DNA from: an uncultured Eubacteriales bacterium
GTDB lineage: Bacteria > Bacillota > Clostridia > Peptostreptococcales > Anaerovoracaceae
Reading direction: 5' to 3'
Assembly (NCBI GenBank): GCA_900542565.1
Contig: UQOC01000028.1
Coordinates: 1 to 26,837 of the forward strand
Length of the DNA stretch: 26,837 bases
Part shown: positions 8,303 through 15,881 of the stretch, piece after piece
Layout of the letters: each line of letters opens with the position of its first letter
Position numbering within the stretch: position 1 is the stretch's first letter
Position numbers and translations under genes: made by a program
The notes under the pieces: model-generated
Seen by the model: the letters and a program-made list of their open reading frames with translations, nothing else
Databases searched by the model: none
What the model was told of the DNA's origin: nothing

Positions 8303-10051
8303 TTATTTCTTTTCTATTGCGCCGAATTTGCATGTCTCAAGGCACTTGCCGCACTTGATGCACTTGGTCTGGTCGATGACATGTTTTTCTTTGACGCTGC
8401 CGCTGATTGCGCCAACAGGACATTTTCTGGCACAGGCGGTACATCCCTTACAAGCGTCTGTAATGGTGTAGTGAATAAGGGCTTTGCAGGAACCGGCAGT
8501 ACATTTGTGATTGTAGATGTGATCTTCGTACTCGTTCCTGAAATATCTCAATGTGGTAAGTACCGGGTTAGGGGCGGTCTGTCCAAGTCCGCACAGTGAA
8601 CCATCCTTGATCTTGGCAGCCAGTTCTTCCAGCTTCTCGATATCTCCGTCCTGTCCCTGTCCGTTGGTGATCCTCTCAAGGATCTCCAGCATCCTCTTGG
8701 TGCCGATACGGCAGTAGTTGCACTTGCCGCAGGACTCATCACGGGTGAAGTTGAGGAAGTATCTGGCCATGTCTACCATACAGGTATCCTCGTCCATGAC
8801 GATCATACCGCCTGAACCTACGATGGCGCCTGTCTTGTTGATGTCCTCATAGGTAACAGGAGTATCGATCAGGTCAGCCGGGATACATCCGCCTGACGGT
8901 CCGCCCATCTGAACGGCCTTGAACTTTCTGTCATTCTTGATGCCGCCGCCGATGTCATAAAGGACCTCTTTAAGGGTCATGCCCATAGGAACCTCAACAA
9001 GGCCGCCTTTTTTGATCTTTCCGGCCAGGGCAAATACTTTTGTACCCTTGCTCTGTTCAGTTCCCATTGCGCCGAAAGCGGCGCCGCCGTTATATATTAT
9101 CCAAGGTACATTTGCAAGTGTTTCTACATTGTTGATGTCGGTAGGCTTCTGCCAGAATCCCTTTGCAGCAGGGAAAGGAGGTTTAAGTCTCGGCATGCCT
9201 CTTTCGCCTTCCAGGGAAGCGATAAGAGCAGTCTCTTCGCCGCATACGAAAGCTCCGGCACCAGCTTTGATATAGATGTCAAAGTCAAAACCGCTTCCGA
9301 AGATGTTCTTGCCCAGGAATCCTCTTTCCCTGGCCTGCGCCATGGCTATCTCAAGTCTCTTTATGGCAAGAGGATATTCGGCACGGCAATAGATAACGCC
9401 CTGGGAAGCTCCCATGGCATATCCGCCTATGATCATACCTTCAAGAAGTGAATGAGGGTCTCCTTCCAGGACCGAACGGTCCATGAAAGCGCCCGGATCT
9501 CCTTCATCGGCGTTGCATACGAGATACTTTTCTTTTCCCGGACTCTGCTTTGCAGCATTCCATTTGAACCATGTCGGGAATCCGGCGCCTCCCCTTCCTC
9601 TCAGGCCGGAGATCTTGATCTCTTCTATGACTTCTTCCGGCTTCATGGAAGTAAGGACTTTTTCTATGGCCTTATAGCCGTCAACGGCTATATAGTCGTC
9701 GATGTTTTCAGGATTGATGATGCCGCAGTTCCTGAGGACAACTCTCTTCTGTTTTGCTACAAACTGCTCATCTTCTTTGGAAATGGACGCATCTTCAACA
9801 GGTTTGTGGTTTACCAGATGGCTTTCAACTATCTGTTCCACTTTATCCGGCTGCACCTTGACATATCTGGTCATCTTGCCATCGTCGTCATATACATCTA
9901 CGATAGGTTCCAGATAGCATGTTCCTACGCATCCGGTAGCTTCGACCCTGATGTCGAGATTTTTGTCTGCGATCTGTTTTTCAAATTCGGCAGCGGTCTT
10001 TTTTGCGCCGGAGGCGATACCGCAGCTTCCTTGTCCAACTACTACTCTCAT
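8303..10051 (-). CDS. stnB: StnB/HydB-like NADH and flavin subunit (NuoF family)
   Basis: This 582-residue subunit would bind NADH and FMN and form the bifurcating core with the NuoE-like partner. The N-terminal 80 residues resemble a thioredoxin-like [2Fe-2S] domain but show only three candidate ligands (Cys10, Cys41, Cys45). The NuoF core carries GLRGRGGAGFPTWFKW, NADEGDPGAFMDR and GAGAFVCGEETALIASLEG. A [4Fe-4S] site is formed by Cys441, 444, 447 and 487. The C-terminus adds two ferredoxin-type [4Fe-4S] motifs (CKGCTACARKCP and CIKCGKCLETC), as in HydB of bifurcating hydrogenases. A strong AGGAGG lies 7 nt before the ATG, 10 nt after the previous stop. No hydrogenase catalytic subunit is nearby, which favours the Stn over the Hyd interpretation. 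Confidence 0.9.
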   Translation of the reverse strand: MRVVVGQGSCGIASGAKKTAAEFEKQIADKNLDIRVEATGCVGTCYLEPIVDVYDDDGKMTRYVKVQPDKVEQIVESHLVNHKPVEDASISKEDEQFVAKQKRVVLRNCGIINPENIDDYIAVDGYKAIEKVLTSMKPEEVIEEIKISGLRGRGGAGFPTWFKWNAAKQSPGKEKYLVCNADEGDPGAFMDRSVLEGDPHSLLEGMIIGGYAMGASQGVIYCRAEYPLAIKRLEIAMAQARERGFLGKNIFGSGFDFDIYIKAGAGAFVCGEETALIASLEGERGMPRLKPPFPAAKGFWQKPTDINNVETLANVPWIIYNGGAAFGAMGTEQSKGTKVFALAGKIKKGGLVEVPMGMTLKEVLYDIGGGIKNDRKFKAVQMGGPSGGCIPADLIDTPVTYEDINKTGAIVGSGGMIVMDEDTCMVDMARYFLNFTRDESCGKCNYCRIGTKRMLEILERITNGQGQDGDIEKLEELAAKIKDGSLCGLGQTAPNPVLTTLRYFRNEYEDHIYNHKCTAGSCKALIHYTITDACKGCTACARKCPVGAISGSVKEKHVIDQTKCIKCGKCLETCKFGAIEKK

Positions 10052-10061
10052 GCTCTACCTC

Positions 10062-10580
10062 CTATGCTCTTTCTCTGATCTCGTCAAGGATCCTGGTTAC
10101 CTTTTCTTTGGTCAGGCTGCCGTAAGTCTCGTCTCCGTCTGCGCTCCTGACCATCATAACAGGAGCCAGCGAGCAGCATCCAAGGCATGCTACATTATTA
10201 AGGGTAAAGAGACCATCTTCGGTAGTCTCGCCGTCTTTGATGTTGAGATGCTCGCAGACAGCTTCCTCTATCATTTCAGCTCCGTTTACATGACAGGCCG
10301 TACCCTGGCAGAGCATTACGAGATACTTGCCTATAGGCTGTAGTCTGAACTGGGCATAGAAAGTGGCAACTCCATAGATCTTTGCCGGTTTGATACCTGT
10401 GGCTTCGGATATGTAGTTGATGGTATCCACAGAAAGATATCCATATATATCCTGAGCCTTCTGCAAGATGGTTATCAGGCTACCCGGCACTTTTGCATAC
10501 TGGTCAAGAACCGGCTGCAGTTCCTTGAACTGCTCTCTCCTTTTCTCGGCACCGTTGCAGTTACAAACTTTTTCACTCAT
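10062..10580 (-). CDS. stnA: StnA/HydC-like NuoE-family subunit
   Basis: A 172-residue NuoE-type subunit with a thioredoxin-like [2Fe-2S] cluster: Cys91 and Cys96 in CQGTAC, and Cys132 and Cys136 in CLGCC. The family motif IYGVATFYAQF is intact. In Hyd and Stn complexes this protein pairs with the NuoF-like subunit to make the NADH-oxidising, flavin-based bifurcating module. The open frame continues 12 codons upstream, but the ATG at 10580 is preceded by GAGAGG with 7-nt spacing, whereas the upstream ATGs lack a site. It is the first gene of the operon, with a promoter about 70 nt before the start. A Cys-rich N-terminus (VCNCNG) is also present, with no assigned role. Confidence 0.9.
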   Translation of the reverse strand: MSEKVCNCNGAEKRREQFKELQPVLDQYAKVPGSLITILQKAQDIYGYLSVDTINYISEATGIKPAKIYGVATFYAQFRLQPIGKYLVMLCQGTACHVNGAEMIEEAVCEHLNIKDGETTEDGLFTLNNVACLGCCSLAPVMMVRSADGDETYGSLTKEKVTRILDEIRERA

Positions 10581-10616
10581 ATTAGTACCTCTCAAAAAAT
10601 AAAATACATCCATCAA

Positions 10617-10629
10617 GTCTTAAAAAGAC
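10617..10629 (-). repeat. Small hairpin in the 5-prime untranslated region of the Stn-type operon
   Basis: GTCTT and AAGAC flank a 3-base spacer, forming a 5-bp inverted repeat about 10 nt after the predicted transcription start. It might affect messenger stability or be chance. It is not followed by a T-run on the minus strand. Confidence 0.3.
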
Positions 10630-10633
10630 ACAG

Positions 10634-10662
10634 TACAACAAATTTATTGTATCAAAATAAAT
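10634..10662 (-). promoter_or_regulatory. Overlapping palindromes at the Stn-type operon promoter (candidate operators)
   Basis: TACAACAAATTTATTGTA (10634-10651) is an 18-bp palindrome with one mismatched pair, lying over the -10 and the transcription start. A second, perfect 7-bp inverted repeat (ATTTATT at 10642-10648 and AATAAAT at 10656-10662) overlaps it. Repressor binding here would block transcription. Neither matches the Rex consensus (TTGTGAA-N4-TTCACAA) well, so I do not name a regulator. Confidence 0.45.
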
Positions 10663-10674
10663 ACTAAAAAGCAA
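10646..10674 (-). promoter_or_regulatory. Sigma-A promoter of the Stn-type operon
   Basis: The -35 TTGCTT (10674-10669) and -10 TACAAT (10651-10646) are separated by 17 bp. The start of transcription would be near 10639. It lies in the 99-nt gap after the CNNM-type gene, where no terminator is visible, so some readthrough from upstream is also possible. Confidence 0.75.
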
Positions 10675-10679
10675 GAAAT

Positions 10680-11864
10680 CTATTTTTTATCAAAGATGTA
10701 CATCTTGACCCGTTCTATCCGTCTTTCGCTGACGGCCATGATCTTGAACTTGAAGTTATCGTATTCGATTTCCTTTCCCACATCGCTTTCTTCGGGGATC
10801 TCTCCCAGCAGATCCACCAGAAATCCGCCTATGGTCTCGCTGCTCTCCGATTCGATGGATGTTCCCAGCTCGTCGTTGAGATCATCCAGGTCCACATCAC
10901 CGTCCACCAGATATGTGTTATCGTCAATCTTGTCTATGATCTCTTCTTCCTCATCGTATTCATCGTCAATGTCTCCCATGATCTGCTCGATCATGTCTTC
11001 CATGGTCACGATACCGCTGAAACCTCCGTATTCGTCTATGAGCACAGCGATCTGCTGCCTGCTGCTCTGCATTTCCAGGAAAAGAGAATCTATCTTCTTT
11101 GTGTCCGGTACAAAGTAGGCCTTTCTCAGGATCGGTTCTATGGCAGGGCTCTCGTCTTTGGATTCCATCATTTTGATGAGATAATCCTTGATGTGAAGTA
11201 TGCCTATGATATTGTCGGTGTCGCCTTTGCACACTGGAACCCTGGAATATCTCAGCTTCATCAGGTCCTTCATGTAGACCTCAGGCGGATCTTCCACATC
11301 TATCATAAACACATCTGTCCTGGGCGTCATCACTTCGTAAGCCAGCTTATCGTCGAAAGCAAAGATGGAGCTTATCATCTTTGTGCCTTCTTCATTGAAC
11401 ACGCCTGACTCCTTGCCGGCTTCCAGCATGGACATGACATCTTCTTCGGTATAGACTTCCTCGTCCACATCGGTCTTTTGTCTGAATATCTTTAAGAATA
11501 CATTGGAAATTGCTATGAGCACAGCCGTAACAGGGCTCAGGAGCTTAGAAATAAATGTGATGAACTTCTCTGTCTTTTCTGCTATGGCATCGTCATGCTG
11601 TATCCCGATCTTGTACGGCACATATTGCCCCAGGACAATAAGGCACAGTATAAAGGCAAGGGTCAGTTCCCATGAGATGAAAGAAAGCCAGGCGGCAAAG
11701 GAAGCCGCCGCCAAAGCTATAAGACTATTGGCAGATCTGATCTTTTCGGTAATATTTCCGGAATAGTTCCATGCGGCGTTCATGGCGGTAAAAAAGCCAT
11801 ATATGCCTATCATCAATAACATTAAGAGTATTCGGACAGTCAAACTGTCGGGGTCAGTCAACAT
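10680..11864 (-). CDS. CNNM/CorC-family membrane protein with CBS domains
   Basis: The 394-residue protein has four hydrophobic stretches (about 8-32, 46-62, 64-85 and 101-125) that form a reduced CNNM (DUF21) membrane domain. A CBS pair follows at about 178-300 (MTPRTDVFMI; RQQIAVLIDEYGGFSGIVTMEDMIEQIMGDI), then a CorC_HlyC domain at about 312-391. Relatives are linked to magnesium or cobalt export, and the CBS pair usually senses nucleotides. The membrane part is clearly shorter than the usual roughly 180 residues and its opening motif is degenerate, so transport ability is uncertain. The ATG lies 1 nt after the U32 gene stop (TGATATG), with AAGGA upstream, so translation is probably coupled to the tRNA-modification genes. 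Confidence 0.85.
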   Translation of the reverse strand: MLTDPDSLTVRILLMLLMIGIYGFFTAMNAAWNYSGNITEKIRSANSLIALAAASFAAWLSFISWELTLAFILCLIVLGQYVPYKIGIQHDDAIAEKTEKFITFISKLLSPVTAVLIAISNVFLKIFRQKTDVDEEVYTEEDVMSMLEAGKESGVFNEEGTKMISSIFAFDDKLAYEVMTPRTDVFMIDVEDPPEVYMKDLMKLRYSRVPVCKGDTDNIIGILHIKDYLIKMMESKDESPAIEPILRKAYFVPDTKKIDSLFLEMQSSRQQIAVLIDEYGGFSGIVTMEDMIEQIMGDIDDEYDEEEEIIDKIDDNTYLVDGDVDLDDLNDELGTSIESESSETIGGFLVDLLGEIPEESDVGKEIEYDNFKFKIMAVSERRIERVKMYIFDKK

Positions 11865-11865
11865 A

Positions 11866-13095
11866 TCAAACTTCCTTTCTCTTTCTGAAAATATAGTATT
11901 CTTTGACTGGACGGCCAGTCCTGATCTTTAACAGCTGCTGCGGATGAGGGGCAGAAGGTATGCTGTTTCCGTCCTCGTCAAGGATCTCAGTTATCTCCTG
12001 GCGGAAATATCCTTCTCCCGGCCCGAAGATCTCCACAACATCCCCTACAGACATTTTATTTCTCTGTTCCACAGTGGCATAGCCTGTTTCCGGATCATAA
12101 CCCTTTACCATCCCCACAAAAGAATAGTCCCTTGTATAATCACTTGTACGGTAGTTCTGGTCATTTCCCGTCGGTTTATGAAAATAGAAACCTGTCGTAA
12201 ACTCCCTGTGGCTCACCTTGCACAGCTCGGCCATCCATTCCGGATCAAAGACATATCCATCAGGATCTGCGGCATAAGCGTCCAGAGCCCTGCGATATGC
12301 GCCCACTACTGTCGCCACATAAAACACGCTTTTCATCCTGCCTTCGATCTTAAATGATTCGATGCCGGCGCCTATGAGTTCAGGCAGGTGCTCTATCAGG
12401 CAAAGATCCTTTGAGTTCATTATATATGTTCCCCTGTCGTCTTCCTCCACCGGATAATACTGTCCAGGCCTCTGTTCCTCCACAAGGGAATATTTCCACC
12501 GGCAAGGGTGCGCGCACATACCTCTGTTGGCATCCCTGTTTATCATGAAATTACTGAGAAGGCACCGTCCGGAATAAGAAATGCACATGGCGCCGTGGAC
12601 AAATGTCTCAAGTTCCATATCCCTTGGTATATTGTCCCTTATCTGTCTTATTTCTTCAAGAGTAAGCTCTCTTGCCAGCACCAGCCGTCTGATACCTCTA
12701 TCATACCAGAACCTGGCCGTCATGTAATTGGTCATGTTTGCCTGAGTGCTCAGATGTATCTCCGCCTCCGGTATGGCCTGGCGCACAAGCTCCATCACGC
12801 CGGGATCGGCGACTATGAATGCGTCTATATCAAGATCTTTTATCCGTTCAAGATATGCGCAGAGAGGCCCTATGTCTTCGTTATGGGCATATATGTTCAG
12901 GGTCATATGGCACTTTACGCCTCTTTCGTGGGCAAAGGCTATACCCTCCCTCATTTCCTCTATGGAAAAATTATCGGCTCCTGCCCTGAGGGAAAAATCT
13001 TCACCTGCAAAATATACGGCATCCGCGCCATACATTACCGCTGTCTTTAATTTTTCCAGATCTCCTGCCGGGGCCAAAAGTTCCGGTCTTTTCAT
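11866..13095 (-). CDS. trhP: U32-family tRNA uridine 5-hydroxylase
   Basis: Proteins of this peptidase U32 family, TrhP in E. coli and YrrN/YrrO in B. subtilis, hydroxylate uridine 34 of tRNAs using prephenate-dependent chemistry and are not thought to be proteases in this role. The 409-residue sequence begins KRPELLAPAGDLEKL and carries the U32 signature with Cys171, 178, 194 and 198 (FVHGAMCISYSGRCLLSNF, then CAHPC), which could hold an Fe-S cluster. Length fits YrrO better than the shorter YrrN. Its ATG overlaps the trmR stop in an ATGA junction, and TrmR would methylate the hydroxyl made here. Only one U32 gene is present, whereas B. subtilis has two in tandem. Confidence 0.88.
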   Translation of the reverse strand: MKRPELLAPAGDLEKLKTAVMYGADAVYFAGEDFSLRAGADNFSIEEMREGIAFAHERGVKCHMTLNIYAHNEDIGPLCAYLERIKDLDIDAFIVADPGVMELVRQAIPEAEIHLSTQANMTNYMTARFWYDRGIRRLVLARELTLEEIRQIRDNIPRDMELETFVHGAMCISYSGRCLLSNFMINRDANRGMCAHPCRWKYSLVEEQRPGQYYPVEEDDRGTYIMNSKDLCLIEHLPELIGAGIESFKIEGRMKSVFYVATVVGAYRRALDAYAADPDGYVFDPEWMAELCKVSHREFTTGFYFHKPTGNDQNYRTSDYTRDYSFVGMVKGYDPETGYATVEQRNKMSVGDVVEIFGPGEGYFRQEITEILDEDGNSIPSAPHPQQLLKIRTGRPVKEYYIFRKRKEV

Positions 13096-13751
13096 AAGTC
13101 ATACCTGCTGAGGGCCAGACCGTCCCCGCATGCGATGATAGCCGTATCCAGCCTGGGATGGTCCGATATATATGTGAGATATTCCCTCATCCTTTTTATA
13201 TTTGTCTTGAACCGTCTGTTTGGATCCAGTGAATCCGAAGCAGTCGTTCCTTTAAGCAGCACATTGTCAGAAATGATAACGGCTCCTGGTCTGCACAGCG
13301 GCAGGGCCGCATCCAGAAACCTTTTGTAGTGGCTCTTGGCTGCATCTATGAACACCATATCAAAGGACAGCCCATTTTCTTTTTCTTTAAGGCTTTTCAG
13401 AACTTCTTCTCCGTCGCCTTTCAGAAGGCGGATCTTGTGTGAAAAGCCCATGAGTTCAAAGTTTCCTGCTGCCTTTTCTGCCATCTTTTCATCTTTTTCA
13501 ACGGTTACCACAGAGGCTCCCATTGAAGCAAATACCATGGATGAATATCCTACCGCCGTTCCTATCTCCAGCACAGTCTCCGGGTGCAGCACCTTCATCA
13601 TAAAACAGAGGAACTCTTCTGTTTCACGAAGGATGACAGGCACCCCATCCTGCTCCGCTTTAAGCCGGAGCGCGTACAGGCTGTCGCTCACAGGCCTGTA
13701 AAAGTCTCTGAGATATTCCGATACAAACTCGTTGGTTATGGTTATGTTCAT
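13092..13751 (-). CDS. trmR: tRNA 5-hydroxyuridine methyltransferase
   Basis: An AdoMet-dependent class I methyltransferase of the O-methyltransferase 3 family. It closely resembles B. subtilis TrmR (YrrM), which makes 5-methoxyuridine at position 34 of tRNA. The AdoMet motif is VLEIGTAVGYSS, followed by the metal-site region DMVFIDAAKSHYKRF and VIISDNVLLKG, and the end RLDTAIIACGDGLALS is diagnostic. I favour the ATG at 13751 (219 residues), 2 nt after the mltG stop. A GTG at 13763 inside mltG would add four residues. Neither has a clear ribosome binding site, so coupling to mltG translation is likely. It sits between mltG and the U32 hydroxylase gene, matching the B. subtilis yrrL-yrrM-yrrN-yrrO order. 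Confidence 0.88.
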   Translation of the reverse strand: MNITITNEFVSEYLRDFYRPVSDSLYALRLKAEQDGVPVILRETEEFLCFMMKVLHPETVLEIGTAVGYSSMVFASMGASVVTVEKDEKMAEKAAGNFELMGFSHKIRLLKGDGEEVLKSLKEKENGLSFDMVFIDAAKSHYKRFLDAALPLCRPGAVIISDNVLLKGTTASDSLDPNRRFKTNIKRMREYLTYISDHPRLDTAIIACGDGLALSRYDL

Positions 13752-13753
13752 CT

Positions 13754-14821
13754 TCAGTACCACAGGTTTTCTGACACGGCCTGTTCGTGTTCTTCATAAG
13801 TTTTGGAATATATAACTGTACCGTCCTCTTTTGCAAAGAAATACAGATAATCCGATCCTTCATAATTGAGGGTGTCGTCCATTCCGCGGGATGACACGGC
13901 AGATACCGGTCCGATCGGAAGCCCGGTGTACTTGTATGTATTATATGGTGAGTCCACTTCCAGATCTGCATATGTGACATCCACTTTCTTTTCCTGCAGT
14001 GCATATAAAACCGTTATGTCACTCTGGAGCGGCATGCCTGCCTCCAGCCTGTTTATAAACACACCTGCGATCTTTGGCCTGTCCTCATCAAACAGAGATT
14101 CACTTTCCACCACTGACGCCAGAGAAAGGAACTGGTGAACGGTCCATCCTGAAGCTTCAATGCTTTCTCTTCTCTGGGAAAGCATCGAGTCAGTATGATC
14201 CAGGATCATTTCCGTAACTTCCTCTGCTGTGGCATTGGTATCCGTTATTATATATGTTTCCGGATACAGATATCCTTCAAGGGGATACATTATCCCATCC
14301 TGCAGTATATCGTCCGTCAGGAACCAATATTTATCTATAAGAGTCTGCAGATATTCACTGTCGCTCCAGAGGGCAATAAGATCATCAGCAGAGACATTGA
14401 TCTTGGAGCCTACGGATTCTGCAGCCTGAGGAATCGTAGAACCTTCGATTATAGTTATCTGATTTTTGGACAGATAATTGAAATCTCCCGTATTTATGGC
14501 TGTCAGTATCTCTTTTAGGCCCATATCTTTTGAAAAGATGTAGGTATTGGCCTGCAGGCTGTCGTACCCGCCTATCCTCACATGGATGCCGGCCATGGTC
14601 TTGTTCTTTACCAGTCCGTTCTCATCGAGGATGTTGATTATATCCATGGCGCCGCTGCCTGATGGGATCTCCACGGTTATCGGTTCATCGTCGCTGCTGT
14701 CTGCCGGCCCTATGCCGCTGTTGTAGACTATCAGTCCGACAATGAGCAGGAGGATGGCTGCTGCCGCTGCTATGATGACTGCAAGTATTTTTTTGTTGGA
14801 TCTGATGTTGCTGAAATTCAT
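13754..14821 (-). CDS. mltG: Endolytic murein transglycosylase
   Basis: MltG cuts nascent glycan strands in the cell wall and sets their length at the septum and elongation sites. The 355-residue protein has a short cytosolic N-terminus, one membrane helix at about residues 12-34 and an extracellular YceG domain. The catalytic Glu is most likely Glu239 in the motif ASVVESES. Other family marks are MYPLEGYLYPETY, AGVFINRLEAGMPLQSDITVLYAL and the end SPYNTYKYTGLPIGPVS. The ATG at 14821 follows AGAGGT by 6 nt. It lies 67 nt after efp and overlaps or abuts trmR, the same arrangement as B. subtilis yrrL-yrrM. Confidence 0.94.
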   Translation of the reverse strand: MNFSNIRSNKKILAVIIAAAAAILLLIVGLIVYNSGIGPADSSDDEPITVEIPSGSGAMDIINILDENGLVKNKTMAGIHVRIGGYDSLQANTYIFSKDMGLKEILTAINTGDFNYLSKNQITIIEGSTIPQAAESVGSKINVSADDLIALWSDSEYLQTLIDKYWFLTDDILQDGIMYPLEGYLYPETYIITDTNATAEEVTEMILDHTDSMLSQRRESIEASGWTVHQFLSLASVVESESLFDEDRPKIAGVFINRLEAGMPLQSDITVLYALQEKKVDVTYADLEVDSPYNTYKYTGLPIGPVSAVSSRGMDDTLNYEGSDYLYFFAKEDGTVIYSKTYEEHEQAVSENLWY

Positions 14822-14844
14822 TTTTTGACCTCTTTTGCCAGGAG

Positions 14845-14872
14845 TACAAATAAAGGGACGAATGATCGCCCC
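14845..14872 (-). terminator. Weak terminator-like hairpin between efp and mltG
   Basis: On the minus strand GGGGCG (14872-14867) pairs with CGTCCC (14860-14855) around a 6-base loop and is followed by TTTATTTG. The stem is only 6 bp with one wobble, so it would give partial termination at best. It lies 16 nt after the efp stop. Confidence 0.4.
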
Positions 14873-14888
14873 ATTATCGTAAGCTTAT

Positions 14889-15449
14889 CTATTTGGCTCT
14901 GCCCAAATATTCACCGGTCCTTGTATCGATCTGGATAACTTCTCCTGTTTCAATAAAGATAGGTACCTGGATCACAGCTCCGGTTTCAACTGTAGCCGCC
15001 TTTGTGACATTGGTTGCTGTATTTCCCTTGACGCCCGGTTCGGTTTCAACCACCTGGAGATTCACAAAATTCGGCGCTTCAACAAGGAAAGCGTTTCCTT
15101 TGTAGAATTTGATGGTAGCTTCATCGTTTTCTCTGAGATACTTCATGGCGTCCTCAACCTGGTCTTTCTGCAGAGGAACCTGTTCGTAAGTTTCCCCGTC
15201 CATGAAGTAATAAAGCTCACCGTCATTGTACAGATACTGCATAACCTTGGTCTCGATATGAGCTTTAGGGAATTTGTCGTCCGGGTTGAAAGCTTCTTCT
15301 CTGGTGGCCCCTGTCAGGATGTTCTTGTACTTGGTCCTTACAAAAGCGGCGCCTTTTCCCGGCTTTACATGCTGGAAATCAAGGACAACATGAGGTTCTC
15401 CGTTGATCTCAAAGGTAATGCCTTTTCTAAAATCGCTTGCGTAAATCAT
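14889..15449 (-). CDS. efp: Translation elongation factor P
   Basis: EF-P binds ribosomes stalled on proline-rich stretches and speeds peptide-bond formation. The 186-residue product has the three expected beta-barrel domains and full family length. Lys32 in the loop KPGKGAAF is the usual modification site. The C-terminal signature is intact ([28 protein letters not shown]). TTGGAGAG lies 6 nt before the ATG. The gene has its own near-consensus promoter at 15482-15510, making it the start of the transcript that continues into mltG. Confidence 0.97.
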   Translation of the reverse strand: MIYASDFRKGITFEINGEPHVVLDFQHVKPGKGAAFVRTKYKNILTGATREEAFNPDDKFPKAHIETKVMQYLYNDGELYYFMDGETYEQVPLQKDQVEDAMKYLRENDEATIKFYKGNAFLVEAPNFVNLQVVETEPGVKGNTATNVTKAATVETGAVIQVPIFIETGEVIQIDTRTGEYLGRAK

Positions 15450-15481
15450 TTTTTCTCTCCAATCTTAACTAACTGAAATAT

Positions 15482-15510
15482 ATTATATCAGAATTTGCTG
15501 GTGTTGCCAA
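15482..15510 (-). promoter_or_regulatory. Sigma-A promoter of efp
   Basis: TTGGCA (15510-15505), a 17-bp spacer and a perfect TATAAT (15487-15482) preceded by TG one base upstream, an extended -10. The start of transcription should be near 15475, giving a 5-prime leader of about 25 nt. Confidence 0.88.
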
Positions 15511-15537
15511 GTCCCATGTAAAAAGGTAAGGATGCAT

Positions 15538-15879
15538 CTAACCAAGCATATCTCCCAGGCCCGTGGCTTCTCCTATGATCTCATATACATCTTTCATCAT
15601 GATGGAAAAACGCATCTCAGTCTCCATATATCTGGCTGCCAGGGGATCTTTCAGCAATATGGCGTATAGCTGCTGCACGCTGCTCATGTCCTCCGGTCCC
15701 AGCTGCTGCCCGGACATCTGTTTTGCCTGGGGTTCAAACTGTTTTGTCTGGAAGTCTTTTACCATCCTGCTGAGTTCCTCATTGCCTTTGAGCTGCTGTC
15801 TTGCTTCGTCGAACTGTTTAAATTCTTCAGATCCTTTTATGGCCTGGGCCAGGCCGTGAGCCTGATCATATACATTCAT
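15538..15879 (-). CDS. YlbF/YmcA-family protein
   Basis: A 113-residue, mostly helical protein of the Com_YlbF family. It has the pattern VYDQAHGLAQAIKGSEEFKQFDEARQQLKGNEELSRMVKDFQ followed by a second helical hairpin ending GEATGLGDMLG. In B. subtilis the relatives YlbF and YmcA form the Y-complex with YaaT, which tunes RNase Y processing, biofilm formation, competence and sporulation. Here the gene begins 2 nt after the RNase J stop, with GGAGG provided by the last RNase J codons, so the two are translationally linked. Which YlbF subgroup it belongs to cannot be told from the sequence alone. Confidence 0.85.
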   Translation of the reverse strand: MNVYDQAHGLAQAIKGSEEFKQFDEARQQLKGNEELSRMVKDFQTKQFEPQAKQMSGQQLGPEDMSSVQQLYAILLKDPLAARYMETEMRFSIMMKDVYEIIGEATGLGDMLG

Positions 15880-15881
15880 AA

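Noticed and set aside
4823..10580. Reading the three-gene operon as an NAD-linked formate dehydrogenase or an [FeFe] hydrogenase
   Set aside because: No H-cluster motifs are present, and the molybdopterin-like domain lacks the Cys/Sec metal ligand. No in-frame TGA that could be selenocysteine occurs in the large gene.
10634..10662. Rex (NADH-sensing repressor) operator at the redox promoter
   Set aside because: The palindrome has outer ACAA/TTGT in the opposite orientation to the Rex consensus and no TTCAC-type half site, so naming Rex is not supported.
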